Shown here: positions 50,038 to 59,197 of the stretch, in pieces
How positions within the stretch are numbered: position 1 is the first letter of the stretch
Layout: each line of letters begins with the position of its first letter
DNA from: Tritrichomonas musculus
Lineage: Eukaryota; Parabasalia; Tritrichomonadida; Tritrichomonadidae
Direction: 5' to 3'
Length of the DNA stretch: 64,000 bases
NCBI GenBank assembly: GCA_039105265.1
Contig: JAPFFF010000014.1
Coordinates: 62,001 to 126,000, forward strand
The notes under the pieces: model-generated
The model's database searches: none
Told to the model about the DNA's origin: nothing
What the model saw: the letters and a program-made list of their open reading frames with translations, nothing else
Program-made: the position numbers and the translations under genes

Positions 50038-53000
50038 ATGTCAGCTATCCTTGAGATATGCACAGATAGAATTTTACATGATCTAAATGATTTTGAATTC
50101 GATGAGGGATATATAGACTCTGGGGGATTTGGGAAGATCAAACGAGGGAAAATAAAAGTCACTGGACAAGAAGTTGTATATAAGGCTCCTAAATCATCAA
50201 ACATTTTAGAAATCAATGCCTTAATCCAAGAATATAATATCCTTTGTCAATGCCGCCATCCACTTGTCTTACTTGTAATTGGCTTTTATCATCCTGACAA
50301 ATCAAATGAATATGGACTAATCACTCCTTATTGTGAATCAGGATCATTAGCCAACTATATTCCAAGAAACGAAACTCTTGGTACCAATTTGGTTCTTAAA
50401 ATAATCGCAGGAATTGCATTTGGGATGAAATACATCCATGAACAAAATATTTCTCACAGAGATTTAAAACCTGCGAATGTACTAATTGGGAAAGACAATT
50501 CACCAATTATTATAGATTTTGGGTTGTCCAGAGAATACATCAATTATATGCATTCTCAAGTTGGTACACCATTATATGCAGCACCAGAAATAATTAAAAA
50601 TGAAGAATATACTAATAAAGTTGATGTATACTCGTATGGCCTGCTCGTAAATGAATTGTATTCAGGCCATATTCCATTCACTGGTTTAACTCGAAAAGAC
50701 TTTTTTAATGAAAAATGCAATAAACAGTTTATTATATCAGACAAAGTTCCAAGTTCAATCAAACCTTTGATTGAATTATGTGTTAGACTCAACCCATCTG
50801 AAAGACCAGATTTCAAAATAATATATGAAAAACTCAGAGAAATTATCTATAAAAGAAGAGGCTGCACTAATTTGTCTACCTTTTTCAATAATATGGAAAC
50901 ACAAATTGGCGTTCCAAGATTATTTAGAATTCCTAAACAAATTTTAAAAACAGACATTAATCAAATGAAAACCGAAGATGGAGAGATAGATCCAATTAAT
51001 TGGGATAATTTTAAGTCTGTCTTTTTTTCAAAAGAAGATGATGGTCGTTCATGTGCTGTCATAATGCTCTTAGGTCGTCACCAAAGTGGAAAAACGACAT
51101 TTCTCAGAACAGTTACAAATAATTTTGCATATTATTCAGGTGATGGCATTTTTTCGACAACAAAAGGAATTATAATGGATGGACCATATTCAGTTCAAGA
51201 ACTTATAAACAACGTTCAAGATGATGATTATAAACAACTCTTTTTACAAATAGACACCAAGAGAATTTCACAGGTTTATTTTTTAGATTCACAAGGAACA
51301 GGTGATGAAGGATATGAACAAAATGAAAAAGTAATTTATGAAAAAATATATTCGATCTTGTGCGCTCTTTCAACTGTTTGTATATCTATTCCTGATTCCA
51401 GTGAAAATTACAATGAAATAAAATTTATAGCAAAAACATTAAGAAGATCGCAATTTTATCCATCACTAACAACAACAAAACTGCTTCTTTTAGTTAAAGG
51501 TGTGGAAGGAATGGATACAAAAGAAGATTATGACTATAATGAACTTTCCAAATTATCAAAGGTCTTGAATGGAAAATTCATGGAAAAATATAAAAAGAGT
51601 GTTGGATGTTATCATTTCAGCAGTCTTATGCCACTTCCATTAGGAAATGTTCAAAATATGGATTCATATCTCAGCTCAGTTTATTTTTCTCTTATTTGGA
51701 TTTTTCGTTTAATGACAGAGGTTCCAGTCATTATATCCAAAACAATATTTATGACTACATTAAAACTTCAAATTTCGGTTTTATTTGGACAGTTATACCA
51801 ATTCCTTGATCAAAATATTCTCAAAAATGCAAATAAAGAAGCTTCAAATAAATTTCTTACTAATGATATGGACAATGATTCAAAAGAAGCTTTAACATAC
51901 TGTGGAAGAGCTTTTGATTTCATTAGTAAAATTATAATAAATGCAATTGTAGATTCACACGATAGGAATGCTAACATTCCACAACTTATGGACAGTATTA
52001 GATTATATATTGAAGTTACAATGTCTGTTTATTTGCCATATGAACTTGGCAACTTAGATTTTCCATGTGAAACATTTTGGCAATATTCATATGAAATGCA
52101 AGAAGATTTCATGTCATTTTTAAATGGAAACTCAGATAAATGGAAACTATATATGAGAGATTTAAAAAATGAAAAAAAGGTTCATATTCCTACAGTTTTG
52201 GCAACAACTGCTGCTGTTGTTGGAACGGCTTTTATTCCAATAGTAGGACCATTCATATCTCTCGGGCTTTCAATTTCATCAGCGGTAGGATGGGGAACAG
52301 TTCAAATAGTCAATGTAGTTCGTTTAAGAAAACTGAAAAAAACTTTTCAACCATCTTTTTATCCGTTCATTTGGAAAAAAAATATTAATTTAATATTTGA
52401 TAAAATAAATTATGACTGCAACAATCCAAAAAAAATTGGAAATAACGGAGATCAATTATATGTATTTTTTGAGCAACCAAATCAAGATTCATCTTTGCTT
52501 TTTAGAGCTTTAACAGGATTTAAGGTGAACTCTAAAAAAGATTCTTTTTCTTTACTCTTCCAAAATGTTTCCATTCAAAATTTCATGGAAAGATATAAAA
52601 GGCATGAATTTCCACCTGAATCAATGAACTATAAAAATTCACATATTTTGTATTTAAAAGGATGCTCACAACAAGTTTTAACAGCAATATCAGAAGTCCA
52701 AAACGAAAATACTATTTTCATCACTTCATCGAATTGTTTGGAAAATGCTATAAAACCTCCTGTGAAATTTGATTTGTATGTATTTGCGACATTTAAGCAT
52801 TATTTCATCTATCCTGTTTGTGATGAAATTTCTTATATAAGAGATATGTATGAAAAGAAAATATATTTAAAACTTAAAACAAAAGTTCCATTAACAACCA
52901 CTATTCTTCCGCTTGAATCCAACGGAAATAATTTCGATGAAAGCGGGATTTTATGCAGCGCATTAATGATATGTGGCTGCAGGTATATATATAAAGATAA

Positions 53001-53040
53001 AGAATTACATACATTATATCAAAATTTAGTTAAAGAATAA
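50038..53040 (+). CDS. Protein kinase - large GTPase - membrane hairpin fusion protein
   Basis: The 1000-residue protein has three parts. Residues about 22-275 form a complete TKL-like kinase: glycine loop IDSGGFGKI, Lys in VVYKAPK, HRDLKPANVL, DFG in IIIDFGLS, and AAPEI. Residues about 340-560 form a GTPase with a P-loop (GRHQSGKTTF), a switch II-like DSQGTGDEG and LLVKGVEGMDTKED, resembling dynamin/GBP/atlastin-type large GTPases. Helices follow, then a 45-residue hydrophobic hairpin (about 717-761; VGTAFIPIVGPFISLGLSIS) likely to insert in membranes, then an unrecognised 240-residue C-terminal region. The frame opens at a TTG (50026), but the first ATG is 50038. All active-site motifs of the kinase are present. 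The domain combination is unusual. Confidence 0.88.
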   Translation: MSAILEICTDRILHDLNDFEFDEGYIDSGGFGKIKRGKIKVTGQEVVYKAPKSSNILEINALIQEYNILCQCRHPLVLLVIGFYHPDKSNEYGLITPYCESGSLANYIPRNETLGTNLVLKIIAGIAFGMKYIHEQNISHRDLKPANVLIGKDNSPIIIDFGLSREYINYMHSQVGTPLYAAPEIIKNEEYTNKVDVYSYGLLVNELYSGHIPFTGLTRKDFFNEKCNKQFIISDKVPSSIKPLIELCVRLNPSERPDFKIIYEKLREIIYKRRGCTNLSTFFNNMETQIGVPRLFRIPKQILKTDINQMKTEDGEIDPINWDNFKSVFFSKEDDGRSCAVIMLLGRHQSGKTTFLRTVTNNFAYYSGDGIFSTTKGIIMDGPYSVQELINNVQDDDYKQLFLQIDTKRISQVYFLDSQGTGDEGYEQNEKVIYEKIYSILCALSTVCISIPDSSENYNEIKFIAKTLRRSQFYPSLTTTKLLLLVKGVEGMDTKEDYDYNELSKLSKVLNGKFMEKYKKSVGCYHFSSLMPLPLGNVQNMDSYLSSVYFSLIWIFRLMTEVPVIISKTIFMTTLKLQISVLFGQLYQFLDQNILKNANKEASNKFLTNDMDNDSKEALTYCGRAFDFISKIIINAIVDSHDRNANIPQLMDSIRLYIEVTMSVYLPYELGNLDFPCETFWQYSYEMQEDFMSFLNGNSDKWKLYMRDLKNEKKVHIPTVLATTAAVVGTAFIPIVGPFISLGLSISSAVGWGTVQIVNVVRLRKLKKTFQPSFYPFIWKKNINLIFDKINYDCNNPKKIGNNGDQLYVFFEQPNQDSSLLFRALTGFKVNSKKDSFSLLFQNVSIQNFMERYKRHEFPPESMNYKNSHILYLKGCSQQVLTAISEVQNENTIFITSSNCLENAIKPPVKFDLYVFATFKHYFIYPVCDEISYIRDMYEKKIYLKLKTKVPLTTTILPLESNGNNFDESGILCSALMICGCRYIYKDKELHTLYQNLVKE

Positions 53041-53935
53041 ACTTCACAGTAATAGTAATATTATTTTATTTAATCTTGTTTGGCAATGGAGGACATATCT
53101 TGGTATAATTTTGTTTTTCAAAATCAATAAAAAAAAGTATACATAATAAATCAAACATAGTTTTCTCATTTGCTCTAAATGGAATATCGTTTTTTCCTCC
53201 TCTACTTTTTCAATAGAAGTAGAAAAAAGAACTATTTTCAATATTTATTTATACAGCATCTTTCTACTCATGATAATTATAAAAAATATATCAATTTCAT
53301 ATTTGCCTAGATAATGACCTATGATGATTGTGACTGTAATCATATAAAAATCGAAATAAATTTGTTTTAATAATCAATAATCAAATTAATAAGATAAAAT
53401 TATGGCATATTTTCCCTTTGAAAAAGTGGTGCCCAAAAACACGATACTCCACTTTATATGGCATTTTAATTAAGAATTTTTTTTCATTCTTTATAATTTA
53501 TATGGCATTTTAATAAATTGGATTTTAAGATGAAAGCGTCTAAATATAGGTATCGCTAAGCAAACTCGGGTGATTTGTATATGTAGGCTACTCATTTTTT
53601 TTTTTTTTTTTTTTTTTGAAGAGAAAAAAGTTATTTTTCTCAGTCAATTTTAAGAATTATTTTATTAATTCATAATATATTTATATATATATCATTACAA
53701 CAATATTTATCATAATTAAATGTGGTTTTATTCAATATTCATAGACTTTTTTTCTGCTTTGTTAATTACAATATCACAAACAACAATTGATAAAATTGAG
53801 CAACGATTACTTCATAAAATCTATATTTAATTGAATATAATATATTCATAAATAAAATATGAAATCATTTGAGATTTAGCTTGAAAAAGTTAAAATAAGT
53901 ATTAAATTTGAATTATTTCTATATCAAATGTATTT
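53041..53935. other. AT-rich spacer with dispersed repeat and poly-T
   Basis: The motif GGTATCGCTAAGCAAACTCGGG (53549-53570) repeats the one near 48530, and is again followed within 30 nt by poly-T (53595-53617). A 65-codon minus-strand frame at 53044-53241 is low complexity and rejected. No gene is seen. Confidence 0.5.
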
Positions 53936-54317
53936 GCCCTTTTCCCTCATAATTTCGCACAAGGGTAATTTTAAAAGAATCAAAGGGTAATTTTTTTTTA
54001 AACCTAGTTTATAATTAGCATAAAAGTATAATAGTATTTGGATTTTAAATTCAATATAAAGAGATTGTGCATTGAAATTTAATGAATGAAGACATAATTA
54101 AATATCACGAAAATCGAGGTTAACGAATTTCGATTAAAATTTGTACAATCATTCTTTAATAAGGATATATAAACATATTTCGTTTATATTTCACGATCTC
54201 AAGAACTTCCCCAAATAAATCATTTTCTTGTAATATTATAAAAATAAACGTACTTTTTTCTATATAAATTACCCTTTTATAAAATTACCCTTGTGCGAAA
54301 TTATGTTGGAGAAGGGT
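53936..54317. mobile_element. MITE with ~50-bp inverted ends
   Basis: The left end GCCCTTTTCCCTCATAATTT followed by CGCACAAGGGTAATTTT is matched inverted at 54265-54317, with a few mismatches. A candidate 4-bp duplication TATT flanks the ends, but AT-richness makes this weak. There is no coding capacity in about 380 bp. Confidence 0.65.
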
Positions 54318-55088
54318 ATATTAAATATCTTTATATTATAAATTCTCTATCTTTTAGGCTATAATTTAATATATTTAGTTTGTCTGTAACTTAAAAGATA
54401 AAGTTTAGTTGGAAAAGTATATTAAAAAAGTTTAATTAATAAACGGAATGATTCAAATTCCTATGACTCCAAATGGAATAATAAACGGTCAAACGCAAAA
54501 TTTTGTATTAAAAATAGTAAAAATAAATTGAAAATATATCGTATATTTATGCCCCACTATTAAAAAATCAAAAATATTTTTATTTAGATATTTTTCATTC
54601 AATTTCTATTCAATTTTTAATTCATACTTTCAATTTTTTTGAATAAAATAAAAAATATTAAAATGTAAATCTATACTTTATTATTCATACTTTTGAACTA
54701 TTTTTAGAATATTAATTTATAGCAATATATGATCTATCTAATCATATAAAAATTAGTCAAAAATGCTAGTGAGCCTACACAATGATTTGTTAAGCAATCT
54801 CATGTAGTTTTCAGATATTCAATTTTTTTTTTTTTTTTTTTTTTTTTTGAATGAAAAAAACTTGTTACAGCGGCTCATGGTATTTTTCACAAAAGTGCAA
54901 AAAAGTTCTAGCCGATTTTTTCTGAAGTACGATACATGGTCAATATTGACCTTAACCGTTTGTGGCAAAAGTGATTGGAGGGGGAAAATATATCCTTTTT
55001 TTTGTTTATTTTGATTTTTTTCGGTCAAAAAGTTTCCACAATTTGATAGAGCGAAAAATAATCATGAACTTTTTCTTGACACAAAAAA
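54318..55088. other. AT-rich spacer with a diverged repeat copy
   Basis: No gene is visible. At 54786-54880 a segment (GTTAAGCAATCTCATG, poly-T of about 24, GAATGAAAAAAACTTGTTACAG) is a diverged copy of the repeat at 48527-48620. The stretch from about 54990 may be the outer end of the larger inverted-repeat element described at 55311-59965. Confidence 0.45.
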
Positions 55089-55310
55089 TAGACCTCTTAG
55101 TTAAGAAAGGTGGCCGTTAATTTATTTGTCTCAAAGTTCGTTATTTTATTTCAAACTTCCTTATGTTTTGAATGCTTCTTACAAATTAAAAATTTTATTT
55201 TTCTCTCAAAATCCTAACAAAGTTTGAAAGGAGATAACAAAATTGGATAGAATTATAACGAACTTTGAGACAAATAAATTAACGGCCACCTTTCTTAACT
55301 AAGAGGTCTA
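55089..55310. mobile_element. 222-bp MITE with perfect 55-bp inverted repeats and TA ends
   Basis: The first and last 55 nt (55089-55143 and 55256-55310) are exact reverse complements, beginning TAGACCTCTTAGTTAAGAAA. The terminal TA on both sides fits the TA duplication of mariner-type elements. Perfect arms imply a recent insertion or ongoing correction. It sits just outside the 32-nt inverted repeat that starts at 55311. Confidence 0.85.
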
Positions 55311-55544
55311 ATTTAGACCTCGCACTATTGAATTTCATTCAAAATTTCAAACTTTTTAAAAGTAGACGATTATTATTTTTTATTGAATTTTAAATCGATG
55401 AAAAATTGAATTGATTTTTAAATATTCATATTTTTATTTTATATTGAAGAATTCAATACAAACAACTTCAGAGTTGCTTTTAAATTATGTAAAATTTATT
55501 TAAACAATCAATTAGACATGCTTTTAACCAGGGATGTACAAAGG

Positions 55545-55690
55545 GCGGCCCGGGCGTGCCCGGGCAAGTGTCACTTTTTCTGCCCGACATGATAGATCGG
55601 GCAGCATCGGGCTAATTGTCAGCCCGACGGTTAGTGATATCATTGCCCGAAAAAAAAAATTGAGAGAAAGCCCGTAAATTGCCCGAAAAT
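55545..55690. repeat. Left subterminal GCCCG repeats of the hAT
   Basis: About eleven GCCCG or CGGGC motifs occur in both orientations, including two GCCCGGGC palindromes, in otherwise AT-rich DNA. They are probable transposase-binding sites. Confidence 0.8.
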
Positions 55691-55817
55691 TTTTTTTAAA
55701 TAATTTATAAAATTTTTTTATATTGAAATTTTCAATAAAATTTTAAATTAATTTATATAATTGATTTTATATATTATACTATATTTAATCAATCAAATAA
55801 TAATTAAAATTGTTTTT

Positions 55818-56510
55818 TTATTCATCTATATCAATTTTATCGAAAAGTTCGATCAAGAAATCTTCTGGTATAATAATTTTTTCAAATAGCAACGAAGAAA
55901 TGGAGATAATTTCATGATTCATTGATTCAATTGACTCCAGTAAAAAATCTTTAATTGAATCAAAATAATTTTGTAAAAATTGAATATCATGATTTGATAT
56001 AATGAATGATTGAATCATTTCAATAAACATTTTTTTTTCTTCATAGGACAATTCAACCAATTTATTAATTAATGAAATTAAAAATTCATATGAGACATCA
56101 AAATTAAAATATAATATTAATTTTGAAATGCTTTTTAAAATGTATGCATCAGTTGGAATGCAATGAATTAAAAAATTATTACAAATATCATGATAATCTT
56201 TTTCTTGAAAGCATTCATATTTCAATAATTTGATTAATGCTTCTAAAGAACAATATGGATCATTCTGTATTCCATCTTTGAACTGATCAATAAAAACTTT
56301 TTGCAATTCAATGAGGCTAGTCTTTGGTATTTGGTCGTACAAAGTAATATATCTCATTTTTTCACCAATTGTTTTTAGTCCATTGTAAACATCAATGTCA
56401 AAAGAAAAGTCATCAATATCTTTTTTGCTGCATTTGGTTTGAACTAAATCTTGTGGAAACTCTTCTTCTTTAAATTTTAAAGGATAATCGACCTTATAAA
56501 TAAAAAACAT
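55818..56510 (-). CDS. Unknown 230-aa protein carried inside the hAT transposon
   Basis: The protein is helical and acidic, with regular alternating Leu/Ile and no signal peptide. Segments such as LIKLLKYECFQEKDYHDICN and ISKLILYFNFDVSYEFLISL suggest a HEAT/ARM-like alpha-solenoid, but I do not recognise a family. It starts at an ATG (56510), preceded by two TCATT motifs, and ends 130 bp inside the GC-rich left end. It is divergent from the transposase gene, 273 bp apart. The frame is intact, so it has either been captured recently or been kept by selection. It may be a captured host gene, a transposition accessory factor or a regulator; none is proven. Confidence 0.8.
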   Translation of the reverse strand: MFFIYKVDYPLKFKEEEFPQDLVQTKCSKKDIDDFSFDIDVYNGLKTIGEKMRYITLYDQIPKTSLIELQKVFIDQFKDGIQNDPYCSLEALIKLLKYECFQEKDYHDICNNFLIHCIPTDAYILKSISKLILYFNFDVSYEFLISLINKLVELSYEEKKMFIEMIQSFIISNHDIQFLQNYFDSIKDFLLESIESMNHEIISISSLLFEKIIIPEDFLIELFDKIDIDE

Positions 56511-56518
56511 TTTTACTC

Positions 56519-56528
56519 AATGAAATGA
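56519..56528 (-). promoter_or_regulatory. Putative double initiator of the hAT passenger gene
   Basis: Two adjacent TCATT motifs on the minus strand lie 9-18 nt before the ATG at 56510, matching the trichomonad initiator. Confidence 0.35.
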
Positions 56529-56600
56529 AATCCCAAATTTTAATAATTTTAATCAATTTGATTTATTTAAAAATATTTTTGAAATAAAATTTAATTTATT

Positions 56601-56720
56601 TGAATTGGCAAAAATATTTTAAAATAAAATTTAATTGATTTGAATTGGCAAAAATATTTTAAAATAAAATTTAATTGATTTGAATTGGCAAAAATATTTT
56701 AAAATAAAATTTAATTGATT
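56601..56720. repeat. Three identical 40-bp tandem repeats in the hAT divergent promoter
   Basis: Three exact copies of a 40-bp unit starting TGAATTGGCAAAAATATTTT lie between the two divergent hAT genes, preceded by a partial copy (56581-56600). Placement in a shared 273-bp promoter suggests a regulatory or transposase-binding role. Confidence 0.9.
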
Positions 56721-56771
56721 TGAAAAAAATTATTGAGATATAAAAAAATATCTGGTTAGGTAACATTAACT

Positions 56772-56776
56772 TCATT
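56772..56776 (+). promoter_or_regulatory. Putative initiator (TCATT) of the hAT transposase
   Basis: TCATT lies 7 nt before the ATG at 56784, the same arrangement as in host genes. Confidence 0.35.
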
Positions 56777-56783
56777 TTTCTTC

Positions 56784-58544
56784 ATGAATCAAAAGAAATA
56801 TGATTCTAACTTCTCTAACTCCTATTTTGATCCTAGCGGAATGATAAATGATTGGGCTGTTGATCAAAAAACAATAACATCTTGGGTTAATTTAAATGGC
56901 GCTAACATGATATTTGTTCCTGTTATTGATAATGATATTTCTCATAATCATTTTTTTTGTTCTCAATGTAAAAAATGGTTTACCATTCATAATTCAACAA
57001 AAAATATCAAAAGGCACGCTAAAATTCATATACCAGAACTAGTCTCAGAAAAAGATATGAACAAAAATGAAAATTCCTTTTTTACAAAAGAGCAAGAAAA
57101 ATATATAAATGAAAAAATTATTTCATTTATAATTTTCGGTACACAAACTTTTCAATATGTTGAAAATTTTTATTTAAGGTCTTTATCATCAAGCTTGCCA
57201 AATAGAAATAAAATTACTAAAATCTTAGAAAAAGTTTGCAATTTAACCATAGAAGAAATAAAATCAAAATTAATATATTCGTCATCAAATAGTTTGACCT
57301 TTGACGAATGGTCTTCAAAATCTAATGTTCCATACCTTGGAATTACAGTTAGATCATTTATCAATTTGGAATATCACGATTTCTTTTTAGATTTAATTGA
57401 AATAAATTCTGAAACAGCATCTTCATCCAATCTCGCAATAGAAGTCAGGAAATCCTTAGAAAAATATAACATAGATACCGAAAGTATTGTTTCTGTCACT
57501 ACAGACAATTGTAGCACAATGATATCAACATGCGATATTTTAAACTTATTTAGAATACCCTGCGTTTGCCACTTATTGAATTTGATTTTTAAGGAATTTG
57601 TTGAAAAAATTTCTACAATAATTAATCCATTTTTTGAACTAGTAAGCTTTTTAACAAGGTCAAATAAATATACAATTTTTGTCAACAATCAAAAAATCAA
57701 AAAAGTGCCATCTTATACAAATGTTCGTTGGACATCATTTTGTAAAACGGTTTTAATATTATTGGAAACTAAAGAGCACATTTTATCATTTTGTTTAAGA
57801 GAAAATAGGGAAGTTCCAAATGAAAGTGAATGGAAAAAGTTATCGCTGTTAAAAAGATTATGTGAACAATACGTTGATATTGTCAAATTTTTCGAAGCTG
57901 ACCAATTTGGGGCATCCGGATATTTTCTTCTTTATATAGACATAATACGAGATAAATTTATTGAATTGAAAAAAACGGTTTTTCAACAAGGAGCTAAATG
58001 TGCAAGAAATAAAATAAAAGAACTACAAAAGAAACATTCAAATTTCTGGAATACAATTGCACCCGCAGCTCTTTTATTAAATCCTTCTCTGCCATATAAC
58101 AATTTGTTAACTCCGAATGAAGTGTCACAGGCCAAATCATTTATCATTGGCAAAATGAAAAAATATGAAGTAAAACAAACCAAGTCTCAGAATCAATATC
58201 CTGAATACATGAAGAAATATTATGAAAATATAGAAACTATACAAAAGGCACCATTACAAAAAATTTTGGATGAACGAAATTTGAATCTGAGCACCGAAAC
58301 TTTGAAAAAATTTTGGTTTGAGAAAATTGACACCAATGAAAAATCTTTGGCATTAGTTGCTATTGATATACTAGGTGCAGTTATCACTTCAGTAGCTTCA
58401 GAACGCTCATTTTCACGGGGACGATTGGTTGTCAATGAACAGCGTACAAGGATAAGCTCAGATCACGCTAATCAGCAGATGATTGTACAACTCAATTCTG
58501 AAATTGCACAAGATGCAATATCAAGAACAAATATATTTCATTAA
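56784..58544 (+). CDS. hAT-family transposase, intact
   Basis: The 586-residue protein is a complete hAT transposase that cuts and inserts the element. A BED-type zinc finger (about 57-83; FFCSQCKKWF...IKRHAKIH) probably binds the ends. The RNase H-like catalytic core has Asp174 (LTFDEWSSKS), Asp241 (VTTDNCSTM), the CVCHLLNLI helix and RWTSFCK. Its helical insertion domain leads to Glu540 in SVASERSFSRGRLVVN. The C-terminal dimerisation (hATC) segment runs from FEKIDTNEKSLALVAIDILG to RTRISSDHANQQMIVQLNS. No stop or frameshift is seen and length is typical. It begins at an ATG. Catalytic residue assignments are by motif. Confidence 0.95.
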   Translation: MNQKKYDSNFSNSYFDPSGMINDWAVDQKTITSWVNLNGANMIFVPVIDNDISHNHFFCSQCKKWFTIHNSTKNIKRHAKIHIPELVSEKDMNKNENSFFTKEQEKYINEKIISFIIFGTQTFQYVENFYLRSLSSSLPNRNKITKILEKVCNLTIEEIKSKLIYSSSNSLTFDEWSSKSNVPYLGITVRSFINLEYHDFFLDLIEINSETASSSNLAIEVRKSLEKYNIDTESIVSVTTDNCSTMISTCDILNLFRIPCVCHLLNLIFKEFVEKISTIINPFFELVSFLTRSNKYTIFVNNQKIKKVPSYTNVRWTSFCKTVLILLETKEHILSFCLRENREVPNESEWKKLSLLKRLCEQYVDIVKFFEADQFGASGYFLLYIDIIRDKFIELKKTVFQQGAKCARNKIKELQKKHSNFWNTIAPAALLLNPSLPYNNLLTPNEVSQAKSFIIGKMKKYEVKQTKSQNQYPEYMKKYYENIETIQKAPLQKILDERNLNLSTETLKKFWFEKIDTNEKSLALVAIDILGAVITSVASERSFSRGRLVVNEQRTRISSDHANQQMIVQLNSEIAQDAISRTNIFH

Positions 58545-59008
58545 TTAATTCTAAAGTTTAAATAATTAAATAAACTTTATTTTCAATATGCACATTTTCT
58601 TTTTTTTTATTGATCTATGTGCATTTTATTTCAAATATTTGAAATAAACCGTTTTTTGGAGACACGTAAAATTAACAAAAAAACAGACGAAAATGGACAT
58701 TACATCAATGAATTGATTCTTTTGAATCGATTTAAATATGAAATGAACATTGTCGCATGTTTAAACAGAAAAAACTTGTTGGTACTTGTATATTCAAATT
58801 GAATTATCCAATGCTCAAGCAAGTCAATCTAATAATTTTTTTCAAAAAAATCATTTGATAATGAATTCTTTAAGAATTCAATCAATATTCATTTTGCATA
58901 AAATATTTTTGCTTCATATAAAAAATATATTTAAAAAGTATATATGAATCAAATTTAATATCCAATTTTTATTCTTAACATAATATATATATATATATAA
59001 ATTTGAAG

Positions 59009-59181
59009 TTATCGGGCAAAATCCGGGCATTGCCCGACGATAGGTGCCCGGGCAAAAAAGGGCCGCCCGAAAAGTGCCAACGCCTTTTGGCCCGGGCTTG
59101 CCCGATGCCCGAAGATCTGCCCGGGCACTGCTCGGGCAGACAGGTTTGTTCGGGCAACTTGCCCTGCCCGTGCCCGAAATG
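59009..59181. repeat. Right subterminal GCCCG repeats of the hAT
   Basis: About sixteen GCCCG/CGGGC motifs in both orientations crowd the last 170 bp before the right terminus. Long frames on both strands here are composition artefacts. Confidence 0.8.
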
Positions 59182-59197
59182 CATCCCTGCTTTTAAC

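Larger units (their letters stand above)
55529..59189 (+). mobile_element. Apparently whole autonomous hAT transposon with an extra gene
   Basis: The ends CAGGGATG (55529-55536) and CATCCCTG (59182-59189) form short hAT-type terminal repeats. The 8-bp target duplication CTTTTAAC is perfect (55521-55528 and 59190-59197). Both subterminal regions are GC-rich and packed with GCCCG/CGGGC motifs: about 11 in 55545-55686 and about 16 in 59012-59176, very unlike the AT-rich surroundings. Inside are a 586-codon transposase gene and a 230-codon divergent gene. A 464-bp AT-rich stretch after the transposase has no gene. The perfect duplication and open transposase imply a recent insertion and possible activity. 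Confidence 0.95.
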
